Positions 32,599-41,425 of a stretch of DNA of 61,002 nucleotides are shown here, piece by piece; position 1 is the stretch's first letter, and every line of letters starts with the position of its first letter. Location of the stretch: NCBI RefSeq assembly GCF_017104645.1, contig NZ_JAAGPF010000006.1, forward strand, positions 1 to 61,002, in the 5' to 3' direction. The notes beneath the pieces were generated by a model, which was given only the letters and a program-made list of their open reading frames with translations, was not told where the DNA came from and made no database searches. This stretch comes from Burkholderia sp. Ac-20379. GTDB taxonomy: Bacteria; Pseudomonadota; Gammaproteobacteria; Burkholderiales; Burkholderiaceae. The translations under genes were made by a program, and so were the position numbers.

Positions 32599-33498
32599 AT
32601 GGATCTGATCCTGCTCCGTGCGTTCGCCACGGTGGCGCGCGAAGGCAACCTGACGCGCGCGGCCGCACGCCTGTGCCTGACGCAGCCCGCCGTCAGCCTG
32701 CAGATCAAGCATCTGCAGCAGACGCTCGGCGTGGTGCTGTTCACGCGCACCTCGCGCGGGCTCGTGCTGACGCGCGACGGCCAGGCGCTGCTGCCGCACG
32801 CGGAGCGCGCGCTGTCGGCCGCCAGCGACGTGCAACGCGCGGCCAGCGCGCTGCGTCAGGAAGTGCGCGGCCGGCTGCGGATCGGCACCGTGCTCGATCC
32901 CGAATTCCTGCGTCTGGGCGGCTTTCTGCGGCAGCTCGTCGAAACCTATCCGCAGATCGAAACCGAGCTGCGCCACGGCATGTCGGGCTGGGTGCGCGAG
33001 GCCGTGCGGGCGCGCGAGCTCGACGTCGGCTATTCGATCGGCCGCCCCGACGACGACGATCCGCTCGACGGCGTGCTGTTCCACACGCTCACGCTGACGC
33101 GCTACCAGTACCGCGTGATGGCGCCGGCCGGCTGGAAGGAGCGCGTGCAGCGCGCCCGCGACTGGCGCGCGCTGGCCGCGCTGCCGTGGATCTGGACGCC
33201 GCCCTCGTCGGCCCATCACCGCCTGCTGTCGCGCCGCTTCGCCGAGGCCGGCGTGCAACCGGTGAAGGTGGCCGAGGTCGATCAGGAACCGTCGATGCTG
33301 GATCTCGTGAAATCGGGCGTGGGCTTGTCGCTGGTGCGCGATTCGATCGCGCTGCGCGAGGCGCACGCGCACGCGCTGGTGATCGTCGAGCCGGTCAGCG
33401 TGCCGACCGAGCTGACGTTCATGACGCGCGCCGACCGGCGCGAGGAACCGGTGATCGCCGCGGCGCTGCGGCTCGTCGAGCAACAATGGGCCGGATAG
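32599..33498 (+). CDS. LysR-family transcriptional regulator
   Basis: Regulator of 299 residues. The N-terminal winged helix-turn-helix reads FATVAREGNLTRAAARLCLT followed by QPAVSLQIKHLQQTLGVVLF, the standard LysR pattern. A periplasmic-binding-like effector domain fills the rest. It is transcribed divergently from the GMC oxidoreductase gene, a typical LysR arrangement, so that gene is its likely target. Confidence 0.93.
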   Translation: MDLILLRAFATVAREGNLTRAAARLCLTQPAVSLQIKHLQQTLGVVLFTRTSRGLVLTRDGQALLPHAERALSAASDVQRAASALRQEVRGRLRIGTVLDPEFLRLGGFLRQLVETYPQIETELRHGMSGWVREAVRARELDVGYSIGRPDDDDPLDGVLFHTLTLTRYQYRVMAPAGWKERVQRARDWRALAALPWIWTPPSSAHHRLLSRRFAEAGVQPVKVAEVDQEPSMLDLVKSGVGLSLVRDSIALREAHAHALVIVEPVSVPTELTFMTRADRREEPVIAAALRLVEQQWAG

Positions 33499-33547
33499 CG
33501 CCAAAGCCCCGCCAGGCAAGGCGGTGTATTCGAAATTCCGGGAATTT

Positions 33548-33612
33548 CCTCACCTTTAAACGGTGAGCACAATGAATGAAAAATCCTCACCTTCCGGATT
33601 TTTCCTCACCTT
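33548..33612. repeat. Three direct repeats CCTCACCTT and a small dyad
   Basis: CCTCACCTT occurs at 33548-33556, 33585-33593 and 33604-33612. The first is also the left arm of CTCACC-N7-GGTGAG (33549-33567). They lie 115-180 bases upstream of the CYTH gene in an AT-richer stretch and could be regulator sites. Confidence 0.45.
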
Positions 33613-33727
33613 TCGCGGTAACCGTTTTCCTGGCCTTTCGGCCAGCGTCACGCCACGGACTCCGACTTTTTGCTAGATTCTTCCTCCCAACCCAAGCGAT
33701 TCGATCGCCCAGAACGAGGAGAACTGC

Positions 33728-34258
33728 ATGGCACGCAATATCGAGATCAAGGCCCGCGTCAGCGACTTTGACGCCCTGCGCGACAAGGCGGCATCGCTCG
33801 CCACCGAAGCTCCGCTGTTCTACCGTCAACAGGATTTCTTCTACGACGTGCCGCGCGGCCGGCTCAAGCTGCGCCGCTTCGACGACAACACCCCGCCCGA
33901 GCTGATCTTCTACCAGCGCGACGACCGCGACGGCCCGAAGGTGTCGTACTACACGCGCAGCCCGGTCACGAACCCCGAAGCGATGCACGCGCTGCTGGCC
34001 ACCGCGCTGACCACGCGCGGCATCGTCAGCAAGGAGCGTCACGTCTATCTGGTCGGCCGCACGCGCATCCATCTGGATCGCGTCGACGGGCTCGGCGATT
34101 TCATCGAGCTGGAAGTGCTGCTGGCCGAGGACGACGAGGAAGCCGGCGGCGAGGCCGAGGCGCACGAGCTGTTCGCCAAGCTCGGCGTGCCGGCCGAGGC
34201 GCTGGTGGCGGTGGCCTATGTGGACCTGCTGGCCGCGCCGGCGGCGGAAGCGGCCTGA
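33728..34258 (+). CDS. CYTH-domain protein (class IV adenylyl cyclase / thiamine triphosphatase-like)
   Basis: CYTH enzymes act on triphosphates with a metal-filled beta tunnel. The protein, 176 residues, begins MARNIEIKARVSDFDALRDK with the EIKARV motif. Further acidic and basic strands follow (KLRRFDD, ELIFYQRDD, HIHLDRVDGLGDFIELEVLL-like region). GAGGAG precedes the ATG at 33728. Small CyaB-like CYTH proteins may be cyclases or tripolyphosphatases; sequence does not decide. Confidence 0.88.
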   Translation: MARNIEIKARVSDFDALRDKAASLATEAPLFYRQQDFFYDVPRGRLKLRRFDDNTPPELIFYQRDDRDGPKVSYYTRSPVTNPEAMHALLATALTTRGIVSKERHVYLVGRTRIHLDRVDGLGDFIELEVLLAEDDEEAGGEAEAHELFAKLGVPAEALVAVAYVDLLAAPAAEAA

Positions 34259-34283
34259 ACCCGGCAACCAAGCGTCAGCAACA

Positions 34284-34308
34284 GCCGGGCGGGCGCGCTC
34301 CGCCCGGC
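34284..34308. terminator. GC-rich hairpin between convergent genes
   Basis: A perfect 9-bp stem GCCGGGCGG (34284-34292) / CCGCCCGGC (34300-34308) with a seven-base loop lies between the CYTH gene and the convergent Lrp-family gene. No T-run follows on either strand, so it is a possible bidirectional 3' end. Confidence 0.45.
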
Positions 34309-34330
34309 GTCGCGATCCGGCGCGCCCCGC

Positions 34331-34822
34331 TCAGGCGGGCGCCGCGCCCGGCTCCAGATGCGACAGCGGCAGCGGCCCGTTGCGCTTGAAGGTGGTCAGC
34401 ACGATGTTCGAGCGCACGCTGTCCACGCCCGGCACGCGCATCAGCTTCTTCATCACGAACGACGACAGCGCGTTCAGGTCCGGCGCCACGATCCGCAGCA
34501 GATAATCGGCATCGCCCACCACCGCGTGGCATTCGAGCACCTCGGCCAGCACGTCGATCTGCTGCTGGAACTGCTCGATGATCGAATCGCCGTGATGCTT
34601 GAGCTTCAGGCTCGTGAACGCGGTCACGCCAAGCCCGAGCCGCTCGGGGCGCAGCACCACGCGATAGCCGTCGATCACGCCGGCCGATTCGAGCCGCTGC
34701 AGGCGGCGGCCGATCTGCGACGGCGACAGCGGCACCTGCTCGCCGAGCTGCTGGTGCGTGGCGCGGCCGAAGCGCTGCAGCACGTCGAGCAGCGCCAGAT
34801 CGAAGTGATCGAGTTCCAACAT
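34331..34822 (-). CDS. Lrp/AsnC-family transcriptional regulator
   Basis: Regulator of 163 residues with an N-terminal helix-turn-helix (LDVLQRFGRATHQQLGEQVP, then LSPSQIGRRLQRLESAGVI) and a C-terminal RAM ligand-binding domain. GGAG lies seven bases upstream of the ATG at 34822. It is divergent from phenylalanine hydroxylase, 139 bases away, and is therefore its likely phenylalanine- or tyrosine-responsive regulator. Confidence 0.92.
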   Translation of the reverse strand: MLELDHFDLALLDVLQRFGRATHQQLGEQVPLSPSQIGRRLQRLESAGVIDGYRVVLRPERLGLGVTAFTSLKLKHHGDSIIEQFQQQIDVLAEVLECHAVVGDADYLLRIVAPDLNALSSFVMKKLMRVPGVDSVRSNIVLTTFKRNGPLPLSHLEPGAAPA

Positions 34823-34837
34823 GAAAATTCTCCGCGT

Positions 34838-34881
34838 GAATTGTGATTTTGATGCGCGATTATCGCATTAATCGGCAATTC
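34838..34881. promoter_or_regulatory. Candidate Lrp-type operator between lrp and phhA
   Basis: The divergent region contains GAATTG (34838-34843) facing CAATTC (34876-34881) and, between them, the dyad GCGAT-T-ATCGC (34855-34865). Overlapping AT-rich dyads in a divergent promoter suit an Lrp-family regulator. Confidence 0.35.
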
Positions 34882-34961
34882 CACGTCGAGATTGCGCCCT
34901 TCCCGCGCGTTGTCCGCTCTACACTGGCATTCATCGTCACCGATCGAACAGAGAGCCAGTC

Positions 34962-35873
34962 ATGTCCACCGTCGTCACCGCGAAGCTGCAGGAGCAGTTC
35001 GACGCGGGTCTCGAAACCCGCGCCGATTTCACGATCGATCAGCCGCTCGACCGCTACGGCCGGGTGGATCACGCGGTGTGGGCGGAACTCTATGCGCGCC
35101 AGACGGCGCTGCTCGAAGGCCGCGCGGCCGACGCGTTCGTGGCCGGCATGAAGCGCCTGACGCTGCCGGCCGATCGCGTGCCGTCGTTCGCGGACGTGAA
35201 CCGTCAACTGAAGCCGGCCACCGGCTGGGAAATCGTCGCGGTGCCGGGCCTCGTGCCGAGCGACGTGTTCTTCACGCATCTGGCGAACCGCCGGTTTCCC
35301 GTGACCTGGTGGATGCGCCGCCCCGATCAGCTCGATTACCTCGAGGAACCGGATTGCTTCCACGATCTGTTCGGCCACGTGCCGCTGCTGATCGATCCGG
35401 TGTTCGCCGACTACATGCACGCGTACGGCCAGGCCGCGCTGGCCGTGATCGACGATCCGGAGGCGCTCGCGCTGCTCGGCCGGCTCTACTGGTACACCGT
35501 GGAATTCGGGCTGATCCGCAGCCAGGACGACCCGGATACGCTGCGGATCTACGGCGCCGGCATCGTGTCGAGCCGCGGCGAATCGGTCTACAGCCTCGAA
35601 AGCGCGGCGCCGAACCGGATCGGCTTCGATCTCGATCGCGTGATGCGCACCGCCTACCGCATCGACACGTTCCAGAAGACCTACTTCGTGATCGACGATT
35701 TCGCGCAGTTGTTCGCGCTGGCCAAGGTCGATGCGCGCGCGCTGGCGCGCCGCCTGGCCGAGCTCGGCGAGCACCCGGCCGGCGCGGTGCTCGAGGGCGA
35801 CCGCGTGTTCCATCGCGGCACCGGCGAAGGCTGGGCCGAGGACGCCGACGCAAGCGATCGCGTCGCGGCCTGA
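34962..35873 (+). CDS. phhA: Phenylalanine-4-hydroxylase
   Basis: A pterin-dependent, non-haem iron monooxygenase that turns phenylalanine into tyrosine. The protein (303 residues) has the metal-ligand motif [19 protein letters not shown], with the two iron histidines near residues 134 and 139 and a glutamate near 180 in WYTVEFGL. The start at 34962 ([16 protein letters not shown]) follows a purine-rich AGAGAG. It is followed after 97 bases by phhB, which recycles its cofactor. Confidence 0.96.
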   Translation: MSTVVTAKLQEQFDAGLETRADFTIDQPLDRYGRVDHAVWAELYARQTALLEGRAADAFVAGMKRLTLPADRVPSFADVNRQLKPATGWEIVAVPGLVPSDVFFTHLANRRFPVTWWMRRPDQLDYLEEPDCFHDLFGHVPLLIDPVFADYMHAYGQAALAVIDDPEALALLGRLYWYTVEFGLIRSQDDPDTLRIYGAGIVSSRGESVYSLESAAPNRIGFDLDRVMRTAYRIDTFQKTYFVIDDFAQLFALAKVDARALARRLAELGEHPAGAVLEGDRVFHRGTGEGWAEDADASDRVAA

Positions 35874-35970
35874 CGCGCGATCAAATCCCGCATCGCGCAA
35901 ATATGGAAGAATGTCCGGATCGGCGCGCCGCCTGCTGCGGGCGCGCCCCATCCGCAAGCGAGGCCATCGA

Positions 35971-36276
35971 ATGATTCACAAGCTCACATCGGACGAACGC
36001 AAGACGCAACTCGCCACGCTGCCCCACTGGTCGGCCGTTCCGGGCCGCGACGCGATCCAGCGCAGCCTGCGCTTCGCCGATTTCAACGCGGCGTTCGGCT
36101 TCATGACGCGCGTCGCGATCAAGGCGCAGGAAATGAATCACCACCCCGAGTGGTTCAACGTCTACAACCGGGTCGACATCACACTGTCCACGCACGATGC
36201 CGACGGCCTGACCGAACGCGACATCGCGCTCGCCCGCTTCATCGATCAGGCCGGCAGCGGCGCCCAGCTCGGTTGA
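35971..36276 (+). CDS. phhB: Pterin-4a-carbinolamine dehydratase PhhB
   Basis: PhhB dehydrates the 4a-hydroxy-tetrahydropterin made by phenylalanine hydroxylase, so the cofactor can be reduced again. The 101-residue protein has the family core [20 protein letters not shown] followed by [19 protein letters not shown], with the conserved His-His pair. GAGG lies nine bases upstream of the ATG at 35971; longer in-frame extensions lie inside phhA and are not real. Confidence 0.95.
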   Translation: MIHKLTSDERKTQLATLPHWSAVPGRDAIQRSLRFADFNAAFGFMTRVAIKAQEMNHHPEWFNVYNRVDITLSTHDADGLTERDIALARFIDQAGSGAQLG

Positions 36277-36427
36277 TCGGGAGCCCGAACGTTCGCGCCG
36301 AACCCGACACCTGGCCGACAGACACCTGACATCCTCAAGACAAGCTGCAAGGCGCACCGCGCGAGCGTCATACTGATAGGGTTCCGACGTTCCGCATCCG
36401 TCATACGAACCGCCGGATCGCAGCGTG

Positions 36428-36470
36428 CAAAAACGGAACGCGCGTCAACGCCGAAGCGTGGACGCGCGTT
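36428..36470 (-). terminator. Intrinsic terminator of the DUF3717 gene
   Basis: A 10-bp stem AACGCGCGTC (36437-36446) / GACGCGCGTT (36461-36470) contains an inner ACGC-CGAA-GCGT stem. Read leftward it is followed by a T5 run (36429-36433). It lies about 40 bases beyond the DUF3717 stop and may also stop the rightward phhB transcript. Confidence 0.75.
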
Positions 36471-36508
36471 GCTTGATTCAGAAAGATTGCGCGAAGCCGC
36501 GCCGGCTG

Positions 36509-36739
36509 TCAGTTTTCCAGGCCGCTCGTGAGGCGCGTGTAAGACTCCCAGGCACGACGTGCGATGGGGTCCAAACCTTCCAGTTTCAGTGCGCTTTGCC
36601 GCTGTACAATCAGCAACGCATACGGCTTGGAAAGCGCGCTCGCTTCTTCGCACAATCTGAGTTCGTCGCCGCTGGACGGCGAACGGGCGCGCCAGAAATT
36701 GATCGCGGCTTCGAGTTCGTAGATCGAGATGTCGGACAT
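36509..36739 (-). CDS. DUF3717 family protein, 76 residues
   Basis: Small cytoplasmic protein of unknown function, starting MSDISIYELEAAINFWRARS. The N-terminal YELEAAINFWR and the pattern ELRLCEEASALSKPYALLIV match the DUF3717 family found in Burkholderia and relatives. I chose the ATG at 36739. It is divergent from the response-regulator gene, 107 bases away. No catalytic motif is visible. Confidence 0.88.
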   Translation of the reverse strand: MSDISIYELEAAINFWRARSPSSGDELRLCEEASALSKPYALLIVQRQSALKLEGLDPIARRAWESYTRLTSGLEN

Positions 36740-36846
36740 AGTTGGAATTTCGTTCGCTAGCCGCCTTGCTGTCGTCGGCCACGCGACATGCTGTTGGAAA
36801 CGGCGTCGTGCTGTCCCAGCCAACCCATTGTACTTGAGCGAATCCC

Positions 36847-37539
36847 ATGCGACTCCTCCTCATCGAAGACGACCGCCCCATCGCACGCGGCATCCAGAGC
36901 AGCCTCGAACAATCCGGCTTCACGGTCGACATGGTTCACGACGGCATTTTCGCCGAGCAGGCGCTCGCGCAGAATCGCCATGAGCTGGTGATCCTCGACC
37001 TGGGCCTGCCCGGCATCGACGGCATGACGCTGCTCTCGCGCTTCCGTCAGACCAATCGCCACACGCCGGTGATCGTGCTGACCGCCCGCGACGAACTGAA
37101 CGACCGCGTGCAGGGCCTGAATTCGGGCGCCGACGACTACATGCTCAAGCCGTTCGAGCCGGCCGAACTCGAGGCGCGCATCCGCGCCGTGATGCGCCGC
37201 AGCGGCCCGCACAGCGACATGCCGCGTCCGGAAGTCTCGCTCGGCGGCGTGCGCCTGTCGGGCGTCGATCGCCGCATCTTCAACGACGACAAGCCGCTCG
37301 AACTGTCGCCGCGCGAATTCGCCGTGCTCGAAATGCTGCTGCTGCGCCACGGCCGCGTGGTCAGCAAGGCCCAGTTGCAGGATCACCTGACGCACTTCGG
37401 CGGCGATCTCGGCGACACCGCGATTGAAGTCTACGTGCACCGCGTGCGCAAGAAGCTCGAACAGTGCCGCGTGGAAATCGTCACGGTGCGCGGCTTCGGC
37501 TACCTGCTGCAGGAAATCCGCCAGCCGGCGAGCGTCTGA
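36847..37539 (+). CDS. OmpR-family response regulator (TctD/QseB-like)
   Basis: Two-component response regulator of 230 residues. The receiver domain has the acidic pocket IEDD (residues 6-9), the phosphoacceptor Asp51 in VILDLGLPGIDG, and the conserved lysine in DDYMLKPF. The C-terminal winged-helix output domain (LSPREFAVLEMLLLRHGRVV and IEVYVHRVRKKLE) binds DNA. It precedes its sensor kinase by 118 bases. Confidence 0.95.
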   Translation: MRLLLIEDDRPIARGIQSSLEQSGFTVDMVHDGIFAEQALAQNRHELVILDLGLPGIDGMTLLSRFRQTNRHTPVIVLTARDELNDRVQGLNSGADDYMLKPFEPAELEARIRAVMRRSGPHSDMPRPEVSLGGVRLSGVDRRIFNDDKPLELSPREFAVLEMLLLRHGRVVSKAQLQDHLTHFGGDLGDTAIEVYVHRVRKKLEQCRVEIVTVRGFGYLLQEIRQPASV

Positions 37540-37657
37540 CGCCCGCCCCGCCTCCGGGCGCGCAGGCGGCATGCCCGCCGCGTTCCCGCCGGCACGCTTG
37601 CGAACACCGCGCCCGGCCCGCTCGCCGGGCGCTTCCTTTTGACGGTTGACCGACGCG

Positions 37658-39214
37658 ATGTCCACTGACCCGGCCGCTTCCAGCCTGCGCCGCTCGCTGC
37701 TGCGCCGCCTTGCCGCCCCGCTGTCGATGCTGGCGCTGATGAGCGGCCTGATCGCCTACTGGCTCGCCTGGCAATACACGCAGCACGTGATCGACCGCTC
37801 GCTGGCCGATCTCGCCACCGCCATCTCCAAGCAGATCCAGATCGCCGGGCCGGACGCGCCGTTCACGGTGCCGCCGCTCGCGCAGGCGATGTTCTCCGAT
37901 CCGGCCGAGCAGCTGATCTACCGCATCAGCGACGGCGAGCACGAACTGGCCGGCGATTCGCGCCTGCCGCTGCAGGGCACCAGCGTGCGCCGGATGCACT
38001 ACGCCTACGTGTTCGAGGCCGATTACGAGGGCCAGGCCGTGCGCGTGGCCCAGGTGCGCGTCGAGCAGACCGACAACGGCAATCCGATGATCGTCGAGGT
38101 CGCGCAGCCGGTGCGGCACCGCTATCAGATCGCCGCCGAGTTCCTGGTGGCGATCATGATGCCGCTGTTGTTGCTGCTGCTGGCCGGCTGGGGGATCGTC
38201 TGGCGCGTCGTGAACCAGCAGCTCGGGCCGCTCACGCATCTGGCCGATTCGCTGAACCGGCAGACGCACACGTCGCTCGAACCGGTCGACGAAACCGAGG
38301 TGCCGCTCGAAATCCGGCCGCTGACGAGCGCCATGAACGCGCTGCTCGGCCGCCTGAAAACCGCGCTCGACGCGCAGCGCAAGTTCATCGCCGACGCCGC
38401 GCACCAGTTGCGCACGCCGCTGACGGCCGTGAAGCTGCACGCCGAACAGGCCGCCGTCGCGCGCGATCCGCAACAGACGCTGACGGCCGTGCACGAGCTG
38501 CGCGCCGCGGCCGATCGCGCGGTGCGGCTGTCGAATCAGTTGCTGTCGCTGGCGCGCGCCGAGCCGGGCGAACAGGCGGCCCGCTTTGTCGACGTGGATC
38601 TGGCCGCGCTGGCGTTCGAAACCGGCGCCGAATGGGTGCCGCGCGCGCTGGCCGCGCACGTCGATCTCGGCTTCCAGACCTGCGACGACAGCGCCGCCGC
38701 TCGGGATGGCCAATCGATCCACGCCAACGGCGACGACGTGGACGCCGACGATCTGCCACCCGACGAATTCGACCTGGCCAACGTGGAACCGCTCGTGGTG
38801 CGCGGCAACCCGGTGCTGCTGCGCGAGGTGATCGCGAACCTGCTCGACAACGCACTGAAGTACGTGCCGCTGGCGCGCCCCGACGGCGCGCGGATCACCG
38901 TGAACGCCTCGCAGGTCACGCTGCCGAACGGGCGCCTGGCCGGCGAGATCGTGGTGGAAGACAACGGCTCGGGCGTGCCGCAAGGCCAGCAGGCGGACCT
39001 GTTCAAGCGCTTCTTCCGCGGCGATGCGCAGAGCGGCAACGGCGTGGAAACGGGCGCGGGCCTCGGCCTCGCGATCGTCTACGACATCATCGCGATGCAC
39101 GACGGCGACGTGCTGTACGCCGATGCGCCGGAAGGCGGCTCGCGCTTCATCGTGCGGATCCCGCTGGCGAGCAAGCCGGTGGCGGCCCCGGCCACCGATC
39201 CGCAGCACGGCTGA
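37658..39214 (+). CDS. Sensor histidine kinase (TctE-like)
   Basis: Membrane sensor kinase of 518 residues. A first membrane helix (about residues 28-46), a periplasmic 2CSK_N-type domain and a second helix (about 160-180) are followed by HAMP. The H-box ADAAHQLRTPLTAVKLHAEQ has His near 249, and the ATPase domain has NLLDNALKYVP, EDNGSGVP and GAGLGLAIVYDI. An Asp-rich insert (DDVDADDLPPDEFD) precedes the N-box. I chose the ATG at 37658; a TTG 12 bases upstream is possible. The family often senses tricarboxylates or metals; the ligand is unknown. Confidence 0.94.
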   Translation: MSTDPAASSLRRSLLRRLAAPLSMLALMSGLIAYWLAWQYTQHVIDRSLADLATAISKQIQIAGPDAPFTVPPLAQAMFSDPAEQLIYRISDGEHELAGDSRLPLQGTSVRRMHYAYVFEADYEGQAVRVAQVRVEQTDNGNPMIVEVAQPVRHRYQIAAEFLVAIMMPLLLLLLAGWGIVWRVVNQQLGPLTHLADSLNRQTHTSLEPVDETEVPLEIRPLTSAMNALLGRLKTALDAQRKFIADAAHQLRTPLTAVKLHAEQAAVARDPQQTLTAVHELRAAADRAVRLSNQLLSLARAEPGEQAARFVDVDLAALAFETGAEWVPRALAAHVDLGFQTCDDSAAARDGQSIHANGDDVDADDLPPDEFDLANVEPLVVRGNPVLLREVIANLLDNALKYVPLARPDGARITVNASQVTLPNGRLAGEIVVEDNGSGVPQGQQADLFKRFFRGDAQSGNGVETGAGLGLAIVYDIIAMHDGDVLYADAPEGGSRFIVRIPLASKPVAAPATDPQHG

Positions 39215-39240
39215 ACCGCCGAATCGGCGAAGCGTCCCGC

Positions 39241-39275
39241 AAAATGCAAGACGGCGCTTCGCGCGCCGTCTTTTG
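39241..39275. terminator. Bidirectional terminator between kinase and SET genes
   Basis: A perfect 10-bp stem AAGACGGCGC (39248-39257) / GCGCCGTCTT (39263-39272), with a five-base loop, ends in TTTT rightward and has TTGCATTTT leftward. It separates two convergent genes. Confidence 0.8.
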
Positions 39276-39301
39276 CTGCCTGCCGCCGGTGATCCCGGCG
39301 C

Positions 39302-39841
39302 TTACTTCTTCTTGCCCTTCTCCTTGCGCTCGGCCTTGGCTTCCTTCTCGGCCTTGGCCTTCTTCGATTTCTTCTTTTTCTTCTTGTCCGATTCGTCGTT
39401 GACGGCCAGCAGCGTGCCGCGGCACGTGCTTGCGCCGCAATGGCACGCGTACTCGCGCTTCAGTTCCTTGGTCAGCTTCTCGTCGATCACGAGGCCGTAG
39501 TCGTAAAACAGCTCCTCGCCGGCTTCGAGGTCGCGCAGCGCGCGGATATGCACGCGGCCGGCGGTTTCCTCGGCTTCGCAGTTCGGCGCGCACGAGTGGT
39601 TGATCCAGCGCGCGCTGTTGCCGTCGACCTTGCCGTCGATCACGTCGCCGCCCTCGAGCGCGAAGTAGAACGTGTGATTCGGATCGCTCGGATCGTGCGG
39701 ATGACGGCGCAGCGCCTCCTTCCAGGAGATCCGCTCGCCCTTGTACTCGACCACGCGCTCGCCCGTCTTGATCGGCGCGGCCGCGAATACGCCCTTGCCG
39801 TGAACGCCGGAACGGCGCACGACGATCCTGCGTGAACTCAT
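39302..39841 (-). CDS. SET-domain protein lysine methyltransferase with Lys-rich tail
   Basis: The 179-residue protein has a compact SET domain: GKGVFAAAPIKTGERVVEYK, then the cofactor/substrate motif ARWINHSCAPNCEAE and the tyrosine motif ELFYDYGLVID. A post-SET cysteine cluster CHCGASTCRGTLL follows. The last 30 residues are almost all Lys, Glu and Ala, with a KKKKKK run, resembling a nucleolar or nuclear localisation sequence. I chose the ATG at 39841 (MSSRRIVVRRSGVHG). Known relatives include Burkholderia thailandensis BtSET, reported to act on host histone. The native bacterial substrate is not known from sequence; a DNA-bound bacterial protein is possible. Confidence 0.92.
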   Translation of the reverse strand: MSSRRIVVRRSGVHGKGVFAAAPIKTGERVVEYKGERISWKEALRRHPHDPSDPNHTFYFALEGGDVIDGKVDGNSARWINHSCAPNCEAEETAGRVHIRALRDLEAGEELFYDYGLVIDEKLTKELKREYACHCGASTCRGTLLAVNDESDKKKKKKSKKAKAEKEAKAERKEKGKKK

Positions 39842-40110
39842 CGATGAATCCTTGTGAAGACGATGGATGACGCGAAGGCGGCGGCAAGCCGGCCGCCGTC
39901 CGCATGCGGCGCGCGATCTGCGTCGCGCGCGCGGAGACGTCGAAGCGACGCGCCCGCGACGGGCCAACCGCATGCTACACGTTCGGGCTTGCTTCGTTCA
40001 ACCGATCATGCGCGAACGGCATGGATCGGCGCGAATCGACACGGCAACGGGCGGCTTGTCGCGTCGATCCGGCTTCATGGCTCGCAGCGCGTGCGAGCGC
40101 GCGGCAGGCG

Positions 40111-41223
40111 TCAGCGCTGGCCGAACGACACGTCGCCGAACAACGCCTTCTGCTCGCGCGGTTGCGAGCGCCAGTATTGCGGCGGCGCCGTGACGCTGGC
40201 GCCGAGTTCGGCGGCCGCGTGCCACGGCCAGCGCGGGTCGTAGAGCATCGCGCGGGCCAGCGCGACGAAATCGGCATCGCCGTCGGCCACGATCTTCTCG
40301 GCCTGCGCGGCTTCGGTGATCAGGCCGACCGCGAACACGGGCAGATCGGCCGCATGACGCACGGCGCGCGCGAACGGCACCTGGTAGCCCGCCGACAGCG
40401 GAATCTTCTGCAGCGGCGAGACGCCGCCCGACGACACGTCGATCCAGTCGCAGCCGCGCGCCTTCAGCGCCTTCGCGAATTCGATGGTTTCGTCGAGCGT
40501 CCAGCCGCCCTCCACCCAGTCGGTGGCCGACACGCGCACGCCCACGGGCCGGTCGGCCGGGAACGCGGCGCGCACGATGTCGAAGATCTCCAGCGGAAAG
40601 CGCATGCGGTTTTCGAGCGAGCCGCCGTATTCGTCGTCGCGCCGGTTGGCCAGCGGCGACAGGAACTGGTGCAGCAGATAGCCGTGCGCGGCATGCACTT
40701 CGAGCGCGTCGACGCCGAGCCGCGCAGCACGCTTGGCGGTGGCCTCGAACGCACGGCGCACGCGATTCAGCGCCGCGGTGTCGAGCGCCAGCGGCGGCGT
40801 CTCGCCATCCTTGTGCGGCACGGCGGACGGCGCGTGCGGCAGCCAGCCGCCGTCGGCCACCTCGATCAACTGGCCGCCTTCCCACGGCGCCTGGCTCGAT
40901 GCCTTGCGGCCCGCGTGGCCGATCTGCATCGCCACGCGGATCGGCGAATGCCGGCGAATCGCGGCCAGCAGCGGTTCGTAGGCAGCCTCGGTGGCGTCGT
41001 CCCACAAGCCCAGATCGCCCGGCGTGATGCGGCCGTCCGGCTCGACGGCCACCACTTCGGTGCACAGCATCGACGCGCCCGACAGCGCGAGGCTGCCGAG
41101 GTGAATCGTGTGCCAGGCCGTCGGCTCGCCGCGTTCGGCCGAGTACTGGCACATCGGCGACACGACGATACGGTTCGGCAACGTGATGCCGCGCAAGGTG
41201 AAGGGAGAAAACAGGACGCTCAT
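40111..41223 (-). CDS. NADH:flavin oxidoreductase, Old Yellow Enzyme family (YqjM-like)
   Basis: FMN-dependent ene-reductase of 370 residues, reducing activated C=C bonds with NAD(P)H. It begins MSVLFSPFTLRGITLPNRIV and has VVSPMCQYSAERGEPTAWH. The Cys in SPMCQYS is typical of the thermophilic-like YqjM branch. It also has QIGHAGRKASS, the substrate-binding HAAHGYLLHQFLSPLANRRD and the FMN phosphate region GLITEAAQAEKIV. The ATG at 41223 has only a weak ribosome site. Physiological substrate unknown. Confidence 0.94.
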   Translation of the reverse strand: MSVLFSPFTLRGITLPNRIVVSPMCQYSAERGEPTAWHTIHLGSLALSGASMLCTEVVAVEPDGRITPGDLGLWDDATEAAYEPLLAAIRRHSPIRVAMQIGHAGRKASSQAPWEGGQLIEVADGGWLPHAPSAVPHKDGETPPLALDTAALNRVRRAFEATAKRAARLGVDALEVHAAHGYLLHQFLSPLANRRDDEYGGSLENRMRFPLEIFDIVRAAFPADRPVGVRVSATDWVEGGWTLDETIEFAKALKARGCDWIDVSSGGVSPLQKIPLSAGYQVPFARAVRHAADLPVFAVGLITEAAQAEKIVADGDADFVALARAMLYDPRWPWHAAAELGASVTAPPQYWRSQPREQKALFGDVSFGQR

Positions 41224-41365
41224 CGCAGGCTGGCTCGCAACGGGGGGACGGAAGCGAACGAGGTTAGCACGCAGCGCACAAGGCTGCTGACGCCGCTCCG
41301 GGCGGCTTGCCGGGGCTCTGCCCTGCCGAACCGCTGGCGAAGCCGTCAGCGGCTCGCTCAAGCGA

Positions 41366-41400
41366 AATAAAGCAAAACGGCACGCGCTGGCGTGCCGTTT
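41366..41400 (-). terminator. Intrinsic terminator of the glutamine amidotransferase gene
   Basis: Read leftward, AACGGCACGC-CAGC-GCGTGCCGTT (plus arms 41376-41385 and 41390-41399) is followed by TTGCTTTATTT. It lies 26 bases beyond the stop at 41426. Confidence 0.8.
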
Positions 41401-41425
41401 CGTGGAGGATGCCGCAGGCTGGGGA

